Source of the DNA: Candidatus Scalindua rubra
GTDB taxonomy: Bacteria > Planctomycetota > Brocadiia > Brocadiales > Scalinduaceae
Assembly (NCBI GenBank): GCA_001723765.1
Contig: MAYW01000002.1
Coordinates: forward strand, 1 to 64,000
Direction of reading: 5' to 3'
DNA length: 64,000 nt
Shown piece after piece: positions 8,708 to 17,201 of the stretch; position 1 is the first letter of the stretch, and every line of letters begins with the position of its first letter. Under the pieces are notes generated by a model, which did no database searches, had not been told where the DNA came from, and saw nothing but the letters and a program-made list of their open reading frames with translations. The position numbers and the translations under genes were made by a program.

Positions 8708-11560
8708 TTAATTCGACATTCTTAATTCTTTTATCTCCCCATCTCTCCTATGATAGCCGGTCTCTTCAATTAGCTTTTCTGCCTTTTCCAAATTCTTCCT
8801 GAACTTTGTTTCCATCTCTTCTTTGGACAAACTAAATGTCTCACCATTCTCAATTATCTGATAATCTTTATTTGCCAACTGTTCACTGTCAATTGTCAAC
8901 TGGATTCTAATATTCCTGCACGCCTCCAGGTGATAATCTGTAAGATGTAATCTCATCTGCCCGTATGCTGCAATTTCCCGGGCTTCATCAAGGTCGACCC
9001 AGGATTTGAGTAAATCTTTTTGATGTCTGGAAAGGGTTGTACGGGCAAGTAATCCCCATGGCAATCGGGACTGATCTCCAGCTTTCCGCAAGCTATCAAC
9101 CGCCTGGTTTAAATAATCAGGCGCTTCAGCAAAACACCCCTCTTTTATCCCCCCTCGAGAGCCTGTCCCGGACTCGATCCGGGAGGGGGGTGTCACAGCT
9201 TGAAGCATCAAGGCTTTGCCGATTGAGAGACTATTTAATCCAAAATCTAAAAGTGGAATTGTTGTTTTTAATTTAATAGCATAATTTGCCCTCTCCAGCA
9301 CCTCCTGATATTTCCCCATAGAAAGCAGCAAATCACAGAATCGAAAACCCTGCAAAGAATAGAGCCAGGGATATTCAGGCTGGCTCTTTTTCTGCATATT
9401 CTCAGCTTCAATAAACAGTTTTTCCGCGTCTTTGTTTTTTCCTGCCTGGTGTAAAGCATCTGCATGCGTAGTACGACTGCCCATTTCCCAGAAACCATCC
9501 CCGCTGCGATCGGCAAAGGTTACACTCTGCGCCCCATATTTTTGTGCAGATGCTACGTCACCAAGCGTGAGATACAGTTCGCTGATTGTACTAGCCCCAC
9601 TTGAAGCATTTTCCCAATCTTTAAGCTGAATTACATTTTCAATTGCGGCTTTCATTGGCTGAGCAGCTTCGGAAAGCCTTCCCACTGCACGGAGAGCAAA
9701 TCCTGCCCAGCTTAGAACTACAGCTTTTCTGTGATCCGTCAACTTAGTAGCAGGTTTGTCCCACAATCTTTCAAAAAAATTTGATAAACAGGAAAGGTCT
9801 GCTCCAAATGCTCCTAATTTATGTACAGTAAATGCTTCATTACCTCGTGCAATTCTTTTCCAATAAACGTCATATTCTGCCTCATTATATTCACCCGCAA
9901 GACATCCATGCATAACTGCCGCAAACAGCGGTTCCATTTCTTCAAGCGTGTCTGGTAATTCCTTTTCAGGCAGGTTTTTATAATATTCATACAATCTGGT
10001 ATGGGCATCTTTCCAGGCAGCGGGGTTCCCTTTTTCCAGTTTGTCGCCAAAGTGTTCGCGGATTAAGGGGTGGCAGTCGAGGGTGTCGGGATTGTGTTCG
10101 CTCTCTTTAAAAAGGAGTTTATGTTTCCTGAGATTTTCTAATGTTGATAACCAACCGCTGCCGCTCGTATCCGTAATTTTATCAGATAAACCAGCAACAG
10201 GATTATCACGAATGATTGCATTTACAGCGTCAATAGGAACCGGGCGGTCAAAAAGCCCCAGTATTGAAAGAAGCTGGTATTCAGCAGATGCGCTGCCAAA
10301 GTGGTTTGCAAACGCTTCAATTATGCGGCGGGCGTGCTTTCCCTGCTCGTCAGGAATTTTTAAATTGGGGATGCTTTTTGCTTTTTCCAGCGGGTGGTTT
10401 TTAAAAATACGAAGATATTCTGCCAGCAAATTAATGGCTAAAGCATGGTTGCCAAATTGTTGTACAATACGTTCCAGCTCTTTTTCAGAACCGAAAATTC
10501 GTCGCGTCTCTAATAATTTCCTGCCGGCCTCATCAGAAATATGTTCAAGATTCTCCTGCTTTGTCGTTTTTGTGTAGCGGTCAAGTTCCGGCACATGTTC
10601 ACGGGTTGTTATTAAACAGAGCCCTTTATTATTTTTTGCCAGCTCTGTGACGAGTGTTGCCAGGGCAGGATCCTTTATTTTTCCTTTTTCAACTTTTTCA
10701 GCAGCTTGCAAAGGCTCCAGCCCATCGAGTATCAGCAGGGTTTTGTGAATATTAATGAGCTTAGCCAACCGTTTCCCTTTATCCCACGGCGACCCCTGCA
10801 CAGGCTCTGCATCTCCGAACCATTCCAGAGCATTATTGATAAACATATCAGCAGAAATCACTTGTTCTTTTGTTCCCTGGGAATAAAATGACCAGGCATA
10901 TACTTTTTCCGCGCCGCGGTAATTATCCCAGCGCATTTTTTCCACCCATTTATTGACGAGTGTGGATTTTCCCACACCTCCGTACGCTACAAAACTGACA
11001 ATATTGGTGGCGCCGGATTCCCATGCTTCATTGAGAAGAGTTAGTTCTTTCTGCCTGCCAAAGAGTTCAAATCCTGTTTGCGGGAGTCTTTTTATGTCGA
11101 TATAGTGGTCTTCCAGAGGGGGATAAGTTTTCTTTTCAGGTTCAGTTTGCTCATAATCTTTTTTTATTTGTTTGATCACTCTTTCAAGTTGTGTGTCCCA
11201 TTCAGCTTTATCTGTGAAGTCGGCATAGGTAAAAATTCCGAGTCGTTTGGGCGGAGTACATTTATGAAGCATGATTGGAAATATTCGTTTTTTTAATCCT
11301 GCCGGATCGTCAGTTTGAAGCATGAGACCTTCAAAATTCGCAAATTCGCTATTCACCCAATCTGGCGTGAAGACCAGAACTGTTTTCGTACATTGTTCAA
11401 CAGCTTGCTCCATATTGATTAATGAAGCGGTGCCAATCTCAAAATCCCGATAATCAATATGGCAAGGAATCCCATTCTTTTCGAGATTAGTGAGCAGATA
11501 ATCTTTTACCCACTTTTCGTCTTTATGGCTGTAGCTGATAAATACTGAAGGATTAGTCAT
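8708..11560 (-). CDS. TIR-STAND NTPase with TPR-like C-terminus (candidate antiphage protein)
   Basis: 950 residues. Residues 1-145 form a TIR-type domain: SVFISYSHKDEKWVKDYL at the start and, around 68-80, WVNSEFANFEGLM, whose Glu77 is the likely NAD-hydrolysing residue. Residues 165-420 are a STAND/NB-ARC ATPase with Walker A GGVGKST ending at residue 200, Walker B LLILDGLEP near 275-283 and LITTRE near 316-321. The remainder is helical and TPR-like (for example LSEAAQPMKAAIENV). In this architecture a C-terminal sensor recognises a trigger, the STAND module oligomerises, and the TIR effector destroys NAD. It is followed by TA relics and preceded by an attC-like site and a second STAND protein, which supports a defence island. 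A hairpin insertion lies inside the coding region at 9149-9190. Confidence 0.85.
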   Translation of the reverse strand: MTNPSVFISYSHKDEKWVKDYLLTNLEKNGIPCHIDYRDFEIGTASLINMEQAVEQCTKTVLVFTPDWVNSEFANFEGLMLQTDDPAGLKKRIFPIMLHKCTPPKRLGIFTYADFTDKAEWDTQLERVIKQIKKDYEQTEPEKKTYPPLEDHYIDIKRLPQTGFELFGRQKELTLLNEAWESGATNIVSFVAYGGVGKSTLVNKWVEKMRWDNYRGAEKVYAWSFYSQGTKEQVISADMFINNALEWFGDAEPVQGSPWDKGKRLAKLINIHKTLLILDGLEPLQAAEKVEKGKIKDPALATLVTELAKNNKGLCLITTREHVPELDRYTKTTKQENLEHISDEAGRKLLETRRIFGSEKELERIVQQFGNHALAINLLAEYLRIFKNHPLEKAKSIPNLKIPDEQGKHARRIIEAFANHFGSASAEYQLLSILGLFDRPVPIDAVNAIIRDNPVAGLSDKITDTSGSGWLSTLENLRKHKLLFKESEHNPDTLDCHPLIREHFGDKLEKGNPAAWKDAHTRLYEYYKNLPEKELPDTLEEMEPLFAAVMHGCLAGEYNEAEYDVYWKRIARGNEAFTVHKLGAFGADLSCLSNFFERLWDKPATKLTDHRKAVVLSWAGFALRAVGRLSEAAQPMKAAIENVIQLKDWENASSGASTISELYLTLGDVASAQKYGAQSVTFADRSGDGFWEMGSRTTHADALHQAGKNKDAEKLFIEAENMQKKSQPEYPWLYSLQGFRFCDLLLSMGKYQEVLERANYAIKLKTTIPLLDFGLNSLSIGKALMLQAVTPPSRIESGTGSRGGIKEGCFAEAPDYLNQAVDSLRKAGDQSRLPWGLLARTTLSRHQKDLLKSWVDLDEAREIAAYGQMRLHLTDYHLEACRNIRIQLTIDSEQLANKDYQIIENGETFSLSKEEMETKFRKNLEKAEKLIEETGYHRRDGEIKELRMSN
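9149..9190. repeat. Palindromic element inserted in frame inside the TIR-STAND gene
   Basis: The outer arms CCCCCCTC (9149-9156) and GAGGGGGG (9183-9190) are complementary, as are the inner arms TCCCGGA (9166-9172) and TCCGGGA (9178-9184). It encodes a low-complexity Pro/Ser/Arg/Gly-rich insert in the TPR-like region without breaking the frame. Its G+C-rich sequence stands out from the AT-rich gene. Confidence 0.6.
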
Positions 11561-11634
11561 TTTCTCTTCCGAAATTTAAAAATGATTCCTGACAGATGAA
11601 TATAATATGACTGATGTTGGTAATTCCAATTATG

Positions 11635-11723
11635 GGCTAACGCATCACATCACCGGCAGTAAAAAGCATAACGAGGAACGAGCGACGCTTTTTGCTGTCC
11701 GAGTGCATGTGATTGTTATAAGC
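11635..11723 (-). other. Integron attC-like recombination site
   Basis: Read on the minus strand, the 89-bp stretch begins GCTTATAAC and ends GCGTTAGCC, close to the RYYYAAC...GTTRRRY boxes of attC. Between the ends, the arm TCACATGCACTCGGACAGCA, then AAAAGC, pairs imperfectly with GCTTTTTACTGCCGGTGATG, then TGATGC, leaving unpaired bases as attC hairpins do. It lies between the end of the upstream STAND gene (11728) and the start of the TIR-STAND gene, in the orientation expected of a cassette carrying the upstream gene. The terminal GTTAGCC deviates from GTTRRRY by one base. No integrase gene is in the window. Confidence 0.55.
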
Positions 11724-11727
11724 GTAT

Positions 11728-13491
11728 TTACCATGCCTCTGTAAAGTCTCTTTTTTTCTCATCCTGTATTTGCTGGCGTAAACTTTGTACTCTTTTCTCT
11801 AGCAATTGCCTATGCTTCAGAAACTTTACCGAATCACATATAGATATAAGTTGTTCATAAAAATATATCCTTTCTTGAAGAAGTGGAACTTGGCTACCAG
11901 ACCAGCTCCAACTAGTAGGTTCAAATGGAAGCTTTTCAAAATCATCAAAATTTTGGTTTGCCTCCAGAAACACTTGATAGAATTTGATCCTGCGGTCACG
12001 CTTAAACTCGGCAATAACGTAAAATAATAAATGCATATACTCTTTATTAGTGGATTTACCTCTAACTTCTTCACATAAAAAGCCATCTTGTCTGTCTAAT
12101 ATTTTTTCATCAGTTTGAGGGTTTACGTTTTTGTTAAAAAACAATTCATAATATCCGAAGCAGTGACCTTTCTGTTCATGCTTGAAAACTATTTCTGAGA
12201 TATTACTCATAACACTCATATAGTCATCACGCTGCCATATAAACGAATAGTCACGGCCATCATCATGCTTACTTAGATAACTTTTCCCTGAGAACTTATC
12301 CTCTAGGTATCTATTAATAAAGTTTGAATCATTATCCAGCAGTTTAGAAAACATACTACCATCATAATCAGCGTAATGATCTATCTTATCTACTGTTATA
12401 AAGGCGTCTTCAAGTAGTATTGAATTGGATGAAAATAATGATAATAGCTGTTTGTTTATTTCCGTGTGCTTATTAAAAATCAGAGATAGCGTATGTGCAA
12501 CAAGTGGTTCAGAAATTGTTCTATTGACAATAATTTGAGTTATTCTGACAATAAAGCCATTTTCAATGGATTCATACTTTAGAAGAAAATCTAGGTCATT
12601 GATAAAGTATTCGTATGCTGATGTGGCATATAACTCTGCTAGAGCCTCGAAATGTTCTGATTTAATATCTTCTTTTTGAAGATGTTGATAATAACTAAAG
12701 AGCCATCTATTTTTCGACGGATAATCGGCCATCGATATAACCTCAAATGCGGTTACTGCTCCACACGATGCAATAAGATTAGAAACTAGTATCCATGGAT
12801 TAAGTCTTAGAATGTCACCTTTATGTAAGTAATGTTTAATAACTTCACCATATAGACTTGAGTTTCGTTCGACGAGCTCTTCAAGTATATAACTAACCCC
12901 TTGTTCTATTTGCCATTTAGAGTGGTCGCTAAGAGTTTGGAGAATATCGAAAAGTTCTTGAAACATCTTATCGTAGTCATCTCTCGAATATGATTTGGTA
13001 AATCCTCTTATTTTCTTCTTTTTATATTCTCGATACTCATCATGACTCAACTTTAATTCTATTCTGTCGAATTTATTAGTAAGAAGATCGTAGAGTTCAT
13101 AGCTAGTGGATTGAAATAATGTTTTTAAATCTTCTTCAAATGGAATTTTAAGACGCCTTAATAGCTTTAGATATTCTTGGACAATAATGCAATGATAGAG
13201 GTTAGTTGGGGCAAGATCGTCCTTAAAAAAGGCTAATACTAACTTTGCGTCCTGTTCAATAATACTGTTAGCAGAAATATTCAATCCAGACTGTGAGTGA
13301 GTCAATAGTAAGTTAAGAATATATTGTTGCAGATTTTTATTTTCATAAAGACTAAACAAATAAGTTAAAATCAATTTTCTGAGATTACGTAGCTCACTTG
13401 ATTCAACCAGGTCAAATTTTGTGAAGGTTATTGTATGACCTCTTCCTGACTTGGCGCGAGAAAAATGGGTATGAAGATAATTTTCTGCCAA
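11728..13491 (-). CDS. C-terminal helical sensor half of an Avs-like STAND protein (split gene)
   Basis: 587 residues, mainly alpha-helical, with no catalytic motif of its own. The apparent start MAENYLHTHFS is not a natural beginning. Read upstream in the same frame, the DNA gives EYFSRVFIALAENYLHTHFS running directly into the tail of the 13517-15484 gene, separated from it only by a T7 run at 13521-13527. Removing one base there fuses the two into one protein of about 1250 residues. Large STAND antiphage proteins end in a long helical repeat region that senses a phage component, and this segment fits that position. On its own it would be a hypothetical protein. Confidence 0.7.
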   Translation of the reverse strand: MAENYLHTHFSRAKSGRGHTITFTKFDLVESSELRNLRKLILTYLFSLYENKNLQQYILNLLLTHSQSGLNISANSIIEQDAKLVLAFFKDDLAPTNLYHCIIVQEYLKLLRRLKIPFEEDLKTLFQSTSYELYDLLTNKFDRIELKLSHDEYREYKKKKIRGFTKSYSRDDYDKMFQELFDILQTLSDHSKWQIEQGVSYILEELVERNSSLYGEVIKHYLHKGDILRLNPWILVSNLIASCGAVTAFEVISMADYPSKNRWLFSYYQHLQKEDIKSEHFEALAELYATSAYEYFINDLDFLLKYESIENGFIVRITQIIVNRTISEPLVAHTLSLIFNKHTEINKQLLSLFSSNSILLEDAFITVDKIDHYADYDGSMFSKLLDNDSNFINRYLEDKFSGKSYLSKHDDGRDYSFIWQRDDYMSVMSNISEIVFKHEQKGHCFGYYELFFNKNVNPQTDEKILDRQDGFLCEEVRGKSTNKEYMHLLFYVIAEFKRDRRIKFYQVFLEANQNFDDFEKLPFEPTSWSWSGSQVPLLQERIYFYEQLISICDSVKFLKHRQLLEKRVQSLRQQIQDEKKRDFTEAW

Positions 13492-13516
13492 TGCAATAAA
13501 TACTCTAGAAAAATAT

Positions 13517-15484
13517 TCACTTTTTTTCAGAATTGCAGTATTCTATTGTTTTCTCAGCAACAGCATATTGCACATCGTAACCAAAGCAATAAGAGTCTGG
13601 TTGAAATCCATATCTATCTACGAAGTAGTGTAAAATTTTAGATGTGTCTTGTGGTTGCTTCTCGACATATTGCAAGAACACATCTAAAGACATTTTAGTT
13701 TCATCTATTCCTAGAAACCTAAACAATGAAAGAGTCGAAAGAAATTCTGGCAAAGTAGAACTAGAGTCTGCTTCAAATTTAATTTCATCAGTATTTATTT
13801 CCTGGCTTTTAAGACTTTTGATTTTATCCTGAATAAAGATTAGTGTCTCAGTTGGCTTCAAAAACCAAAATACATCAATTAATTGAAGAAAAGTATTTAT
13901 ATCCTTTGCTTGGGTGTGATCCCATACTTTGTCAACTGATGACTGCATGGTTTTCTTAGTTTCATCAAAATTAAAGGCGTTCAGTATTGGGCTGATAGCA
14001 TCCACAAGGCGTTGTTTAAATTGTGGGAATAAATCATTTATGAGGATAGAGAAGTCGAGGATCTTTTCTTTAATAAACACCAAATAGAAAAGATAGGTAG
14101 CAAGAACTTGGTCTGATGTTTTAACGACCTCATTTTCGAACATATCTAAAACTTCCATGTCATGGAGTGTTTTAGCTGCCTCCCAGAAATCTTCTGCAGA
14201 CATACTAAATATTCCCTCAATATCTGACATTAAGTTATTATTTGTTCGATCTACACTTCTAAAAAATGCTACAATTCCAGCAACCTTTAGAATATTTTCA
14301 TCCTTCAAGGCATCAAGGTCAGATTTTATTGATGAATAATATGTATCATATAATTCTGAGACATCTCTTATACTTTCAAGCGTATTACTTTCTTTGGCAA
14401 CTTTCGCTGCCATTATCGCTACACGCGGGTTTCCTTGGGCAATATCTATTATTCTATCTAAATATAGATGATTATTTATTTCAAATTCGTCTTGAACGAG
14501 CTTCTTGATTTCACTATCAGTGAATGGACTTAAACTTATCTCTGCGCCTGCTTCAAAAGGTTTACAGGTATCTCTAATCTTATCTAGCGCGTAATCCCTT
14601 ACAGTTACAATAATTTTGAAATTCTGGTCACTACGCTTTGTTTGCAATAGCTGTATAATATATTGAAAACCACTAATGCGATTTGCATCATCGACAAAAA
14701 TTAGATAATTGCCAGAATCAGAAAAATATGACCTAACATCTTCAAATAGATCAATTCCCTGATTGAAAATACAATATGCTTTGTATGACGTATTATTTTT
14801 TATGAAATGTTGGTAGCATTCAATAGCAATCCTGGATTTGCCCACTCCAGCTTGCCCCGAAACAATAACTATGCTGTTACATTCTATAGATGCAAGTAAG
14901 TTATTCTTTTCTTCTTCTCGAAAATGGAAGGCTGTTTTTAGCGTTGTTGTTAACTTGTTCTTTTCATACAGAGAGATAAATTTATTGAGTGGTACAATTT
15001 GCCCTGTGTCTACTTCAATACCAAGGTAATCTTTTGCAATGCTAGGATATTTTTCTAAGATATCATAAGAAACCGCTCCAATCCCATATAGATTAAGGTT
15101 TACGCCTGTTGCTTCACATTTCTCTCGTAATTGATCTATATTTTTTACTGATAATTCAGACGTATAACACAATACAATTTCTTTTATTTTTGCAACTGAT
15201 ATACCCGTTTTACTTTCATCAAGGCATTTGTCTATATCATCACAAAATTTGCTAAATACTTGATTTGCTGAAATTGTTGTATATTCCGCAAATATATACT
15301 TGCCATTTGGTGTTGGAATTAAGGTATCTGGGGTTCCTTTTCTTACTTTATTGCTTCCAGCAACGGAGCCAATAGGATTAATTTGTTGATAACCTTTTCT
15401 CAGTAGATAAGAGTCTGCCAGCTTTTGAAATGCACCTCCATCTAATTCCGAGATGGCTGTTTGAATTTGATTTATCTTTGCCAT
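13517..15484 (-). CDS. PD-(D/E)XK nuclease + nSTAND-type NTPase (N-terminal half of an Avs-like protein)
   Basis: 655 residues. Residues 10-150 resemble a restriction-type nuclease: AFQKLADSYLLRKGY, then TPD (Asp53) and IFAEYTT (Glu67), a PD...ExT variant of PD-(D/E)XK in which Thr replaces the usual Lys. The STAND ATPase follows, with Walker A GQAGVGKS at 210-217, Walker B LIFVDDANR at 261-269 and TVRD near 294-297. The nuclease-STAND-helical order is that of Avs-like defence proteins, in which target binding activates DNA cutting. The frame ends in a homopolymer (13521-13527) just where the helical domain should continue, and the next gene supplies it. Nuclease activity is uncertain because of the Lys-to-Thr change. 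Confidence 0.8.
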   Translation of the reverse strand: MAKINQIQTAISELDGGAFQKLADSYLLRKGYQQINPIGSVAGSNKVRKGTPDTLIPTPNGKYIFAEYTTISANQVFSKFCDDIDKCLDESKTGISVAKIKEIVLCYTSELSVKNIDQLREKCEATGVNLNLYGIGAVSYDILEKYPSIAKDYLGIEVDTGQIVPLNKFISLYEKNKLTTTLKTAFHFREEEKNNLLASIECNSIVIVSGQAGVGKSRIAIECYQHFIKNNTSYKAYCIFNQGIDLFEDVRSYFSDSGNYLIFVDDANRISGFQYIIQLLQTKRSDQNFKIIVTVRDYALDKIRDTCKPFEAGAEISLSPFTDSEIKKLVQDEFEINNHLYLDRIIDIAQGNPRVAIMAAKVAKESNTLESIRDVSELYDTYYSSIKSDLDALKDENILKVAGIVAFFRSVDRTNNNLMSDIEGIFSMSAEDFWEAAKTLHDMEVLDMFENEVVKTSDQVLATYLFYLVFIKEKILDFSILINDLFPQFKQRLVDAISPILNAFNFDETKKTMQSSVDKVWDHTQAKDINTFLQLIDVFWFLKPTETLIFIQDKIKSLKSQEINTDEIKFEADSSSTLPEFLSTLSLFRFLGIDETKMSLDVFLQYVEKQPQDTSKILHYFVDRYGFQPDSYCFGYDVQYAVAEKTIEYCNSEKK

Positions 15485-15561
15485 TACTCCCCTAATGTTT
15501 TCTCAGATGCTTTTCGAGCGTAAAACTATTAATATAAAATGTTATGTTTATTGTGACTTTT

Positions 15562-15680
15562 TGATACTTCGACGGCGCTCAAACCCCGCCTTTTCAAGGC
15601 GGGGATAAAAAAAGCGCCGCTCAGTATCAACCCTGAGCAAACCCCGTCCTTGAGGTCGGGGAAAGTCGAAGGTTGATATT
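15562..15680. repeat. Composite hairpin repeat
   Basis: The outer sequence starts TTGATACTTCGAC and ends GTCGAAGGTTGATATTC; its arms pair as CTTCGAC/GTCGAAG. Inside it is CAGTATCAACCCTGAGC plus two similar hairpins, ACCCCGCC...GGCGGGG (near 15583-15604) and ACCCCGTCC...GGTCGGGG (near 15640-15661). The first hairpin is bracketed by GGCGCT and AGCGCC. It looks like a dispersed repeat into which two related G+C-rich hairpins have been placed. No T-run follows the hairpins on either strand, so a terminator role is unlikely. Confidence 0.5.
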
Positions 15681-15878
15681 CAACATCTTAGATTAATAAA
15701 GTATTTAAATCAATGAAATTAGATGTAATTAACTAGGTAGGATATGGACGCCTGCTTGACCGTTTATAGTTCCGAGGCAAGCGTCCACGTCCACCTTGGT
15801 GGGATGTCTCGGCTATTTCTGGTTATTTTCGTGTTAAATGCTTATGGCCTTTAGCACAGCACGAGTTACTTAAATTCT

Positions 15879-15993
15879 AGATTCCCTGTCTGCTTACCAG
15901 GTAAGTCGTTTCCTCGGGAATGACAAGAAGAATAATAAATGTCATTTCCGACTTGCCCTGTACCATTACGGTTTAGGGCTTGATCGGAAATCT
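15879..15993. repeat. Dispersed GATTCCC / GGGAATGACA repeat, second copy
   Basis: Begins CTAGATTCCCTGTCTGC and contains CGGGAATGACAAG and TGTCATTTCCGAC, ending GATCGGAAATCTTTTTT. It shares its ends with the 30957-31053 copy. It lies in the 540-base gap between the STAND gene and the VWA gene. That gap otherwise holds the composite hairpin and an inverted repeat around 15749-15786 (GGACGC...GCGTCC). Confidence 0.55.
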
Positions 15994-16028
15994 TTTTTCG
16001 TGCAAAAAATGTTAATGGTTTATGTAGC

Positions 16029-17192
16029 CTACCACAGCATCTTGCGTCTTGAGGCTACGAAGTCATCGAGGACGTATCTGCCCAGTTCTTCAGACCTTGG
16101 ATAAAATGCCCTGCCTCTGTTTACGTTTGTAAGCCTGCCTACAAAATTGGCAAGATCAAAGTAGTAATAATCATCAATCAAGGCAAATGTATTTATTACA
16201 ATCCCCTCGTTTTTACATTTTCTGGCCTCGCGGAGGGTTTCTTTCGTAGTTCTATCATTTGGCGGGTAAATGAGACATAGCGTGTCTCCTTCGTAATGTG
16301 CGGTTGGTTCACCATCGGTTATCAACATTACCTGTTTGTTGTGACATGTTTCTTTTGAAAGAATCTTTCTTGATAGTCTTAGCCCTGCATGAATATTTGT
16401 AAAATGTTCGGGAATACGCCCTTTGTATTCTTTCATATCCTCTTTTTTAACCTCTAAATAGATGCATGAATCAAAGAGCCTTATGGGTCTTGGCATGATA
16501 TATGGTAAATCTTTAATCTTTAACTCTCTTGCAAATGAGTAAAATCCTATAAAATATAGTCTATCGTTAGGGAATTGTGTCTGGACTAAACCCTGAAGTG
16601 CAAGTGCGACTTTTTTAGCCTTGTAAAATTTGCCGTACCTCATCATAGACCCACTCATATCAAGTAACAAAATAGTTGCGCAACTTGGCTGTGCTTCTGA
16701 TTCATAAACCATAAAATCTTCCCTGTTCATCTCGATTGGTATGGACAGCCCTGTACGTCTTAACGAATTTTTCAATGTTGAGTTCAAATCAAGATTTGAT
16801 AACGGGTCGCCAAATTCGTAATTTTTAGATTCTTCCTGGATTATTGTACTATGGCCTTTAAAATTTGATTCGTGATTACCATAGTTGTCTTTCTTCATTG
16901 AAGTAAAGATTTCCAGTAATGCCTTGCGTTCCATTCTTTTTAAACCTTTTGGTGATAGTACAAATTTTCCCTTGACCTTTTTTATATAACCCTCTTCCTC
17001 GAGGCTTGAGGCATCAAGGTCTGTTTGCTGAAGGATCGTATCTAAATCAACCCCATGCTTGAGTATAAAATCCGAAAGTTGATCCATCAAATGCTTTGGA
17101 TTTATAAAATCAGCTTCCTGTGAACCATCCCACTTTGAGTACCTGAACATTTGCATTATATTTCTCTTTTTTGACAAATATTTCCATCTCAT
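16029..17192 (-). CDS. VWA-domain protein partnered with MoxR-type ATPase
   Basis: 387 residues. The VWA domain runs from about residue 165 to 375 with an intact metal-ion-dependent adhesion site: DMSGS at 178-182, a downstream Thr (HFTNIHAG) and LITDGEP. The N-terminal 150 residues are helical with no recognised family. VWA proteins of this type work with MoxR/ChlI-like AAA+ ATPases, as in Mg-chelatase D/I pairs, to remodel or insert metal into a target protein. The ATPase gene lies 9 bases upstream in the same direction, so the two are almost certainly one operon. The target is unknown, and no chelatase catalytic subunit is nearby. Confidence 0.85.
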   Translation of the reverse strand: MRWKYLSKKRNIMQMFRYSKWDGSQEADFINPKHLMDQLSDFILKHGVDLDTILQQTDLDASSLEEEGYIKKVKGKFVLSPKGLKRMERKALLEIFTSMKKDNYGNHESNFKGHSTIIQEESKNYEFGDPLSNLDLNSTLKNSLRRTGLSIPIEMNREDFMVYESEAQPSCATILLLDMSGSMMRYGKFYKAKKVALALQGLVQTQFPNDRLYFIGFYSFARELKIKDLPYIMPRPIRLFDSCIYLEVKKEDMKEYKGRIPEHFTNIHAGLRLSRKILSKETCHNKQVMLITDGEPTAHYEGDTLCLIYPPNDRTTKETLREARKCKNEGIVINTFALIDDYYYFDLANFVGRLTNVNRGRAFYPRSEELGRYVLDDFVASRRKMLW

Positions 17193-17201
17193 GAATGTTT
17201 A

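Noticed and set aside
15581-15612. Hairpin ACCCCGCC...GGCGGGG as a transcription terminator
   Set aside because: It lacks a T-run after the stem on either strand, and a second similar hairpin lies within the same repeat, so it is better seen as a repeat element.
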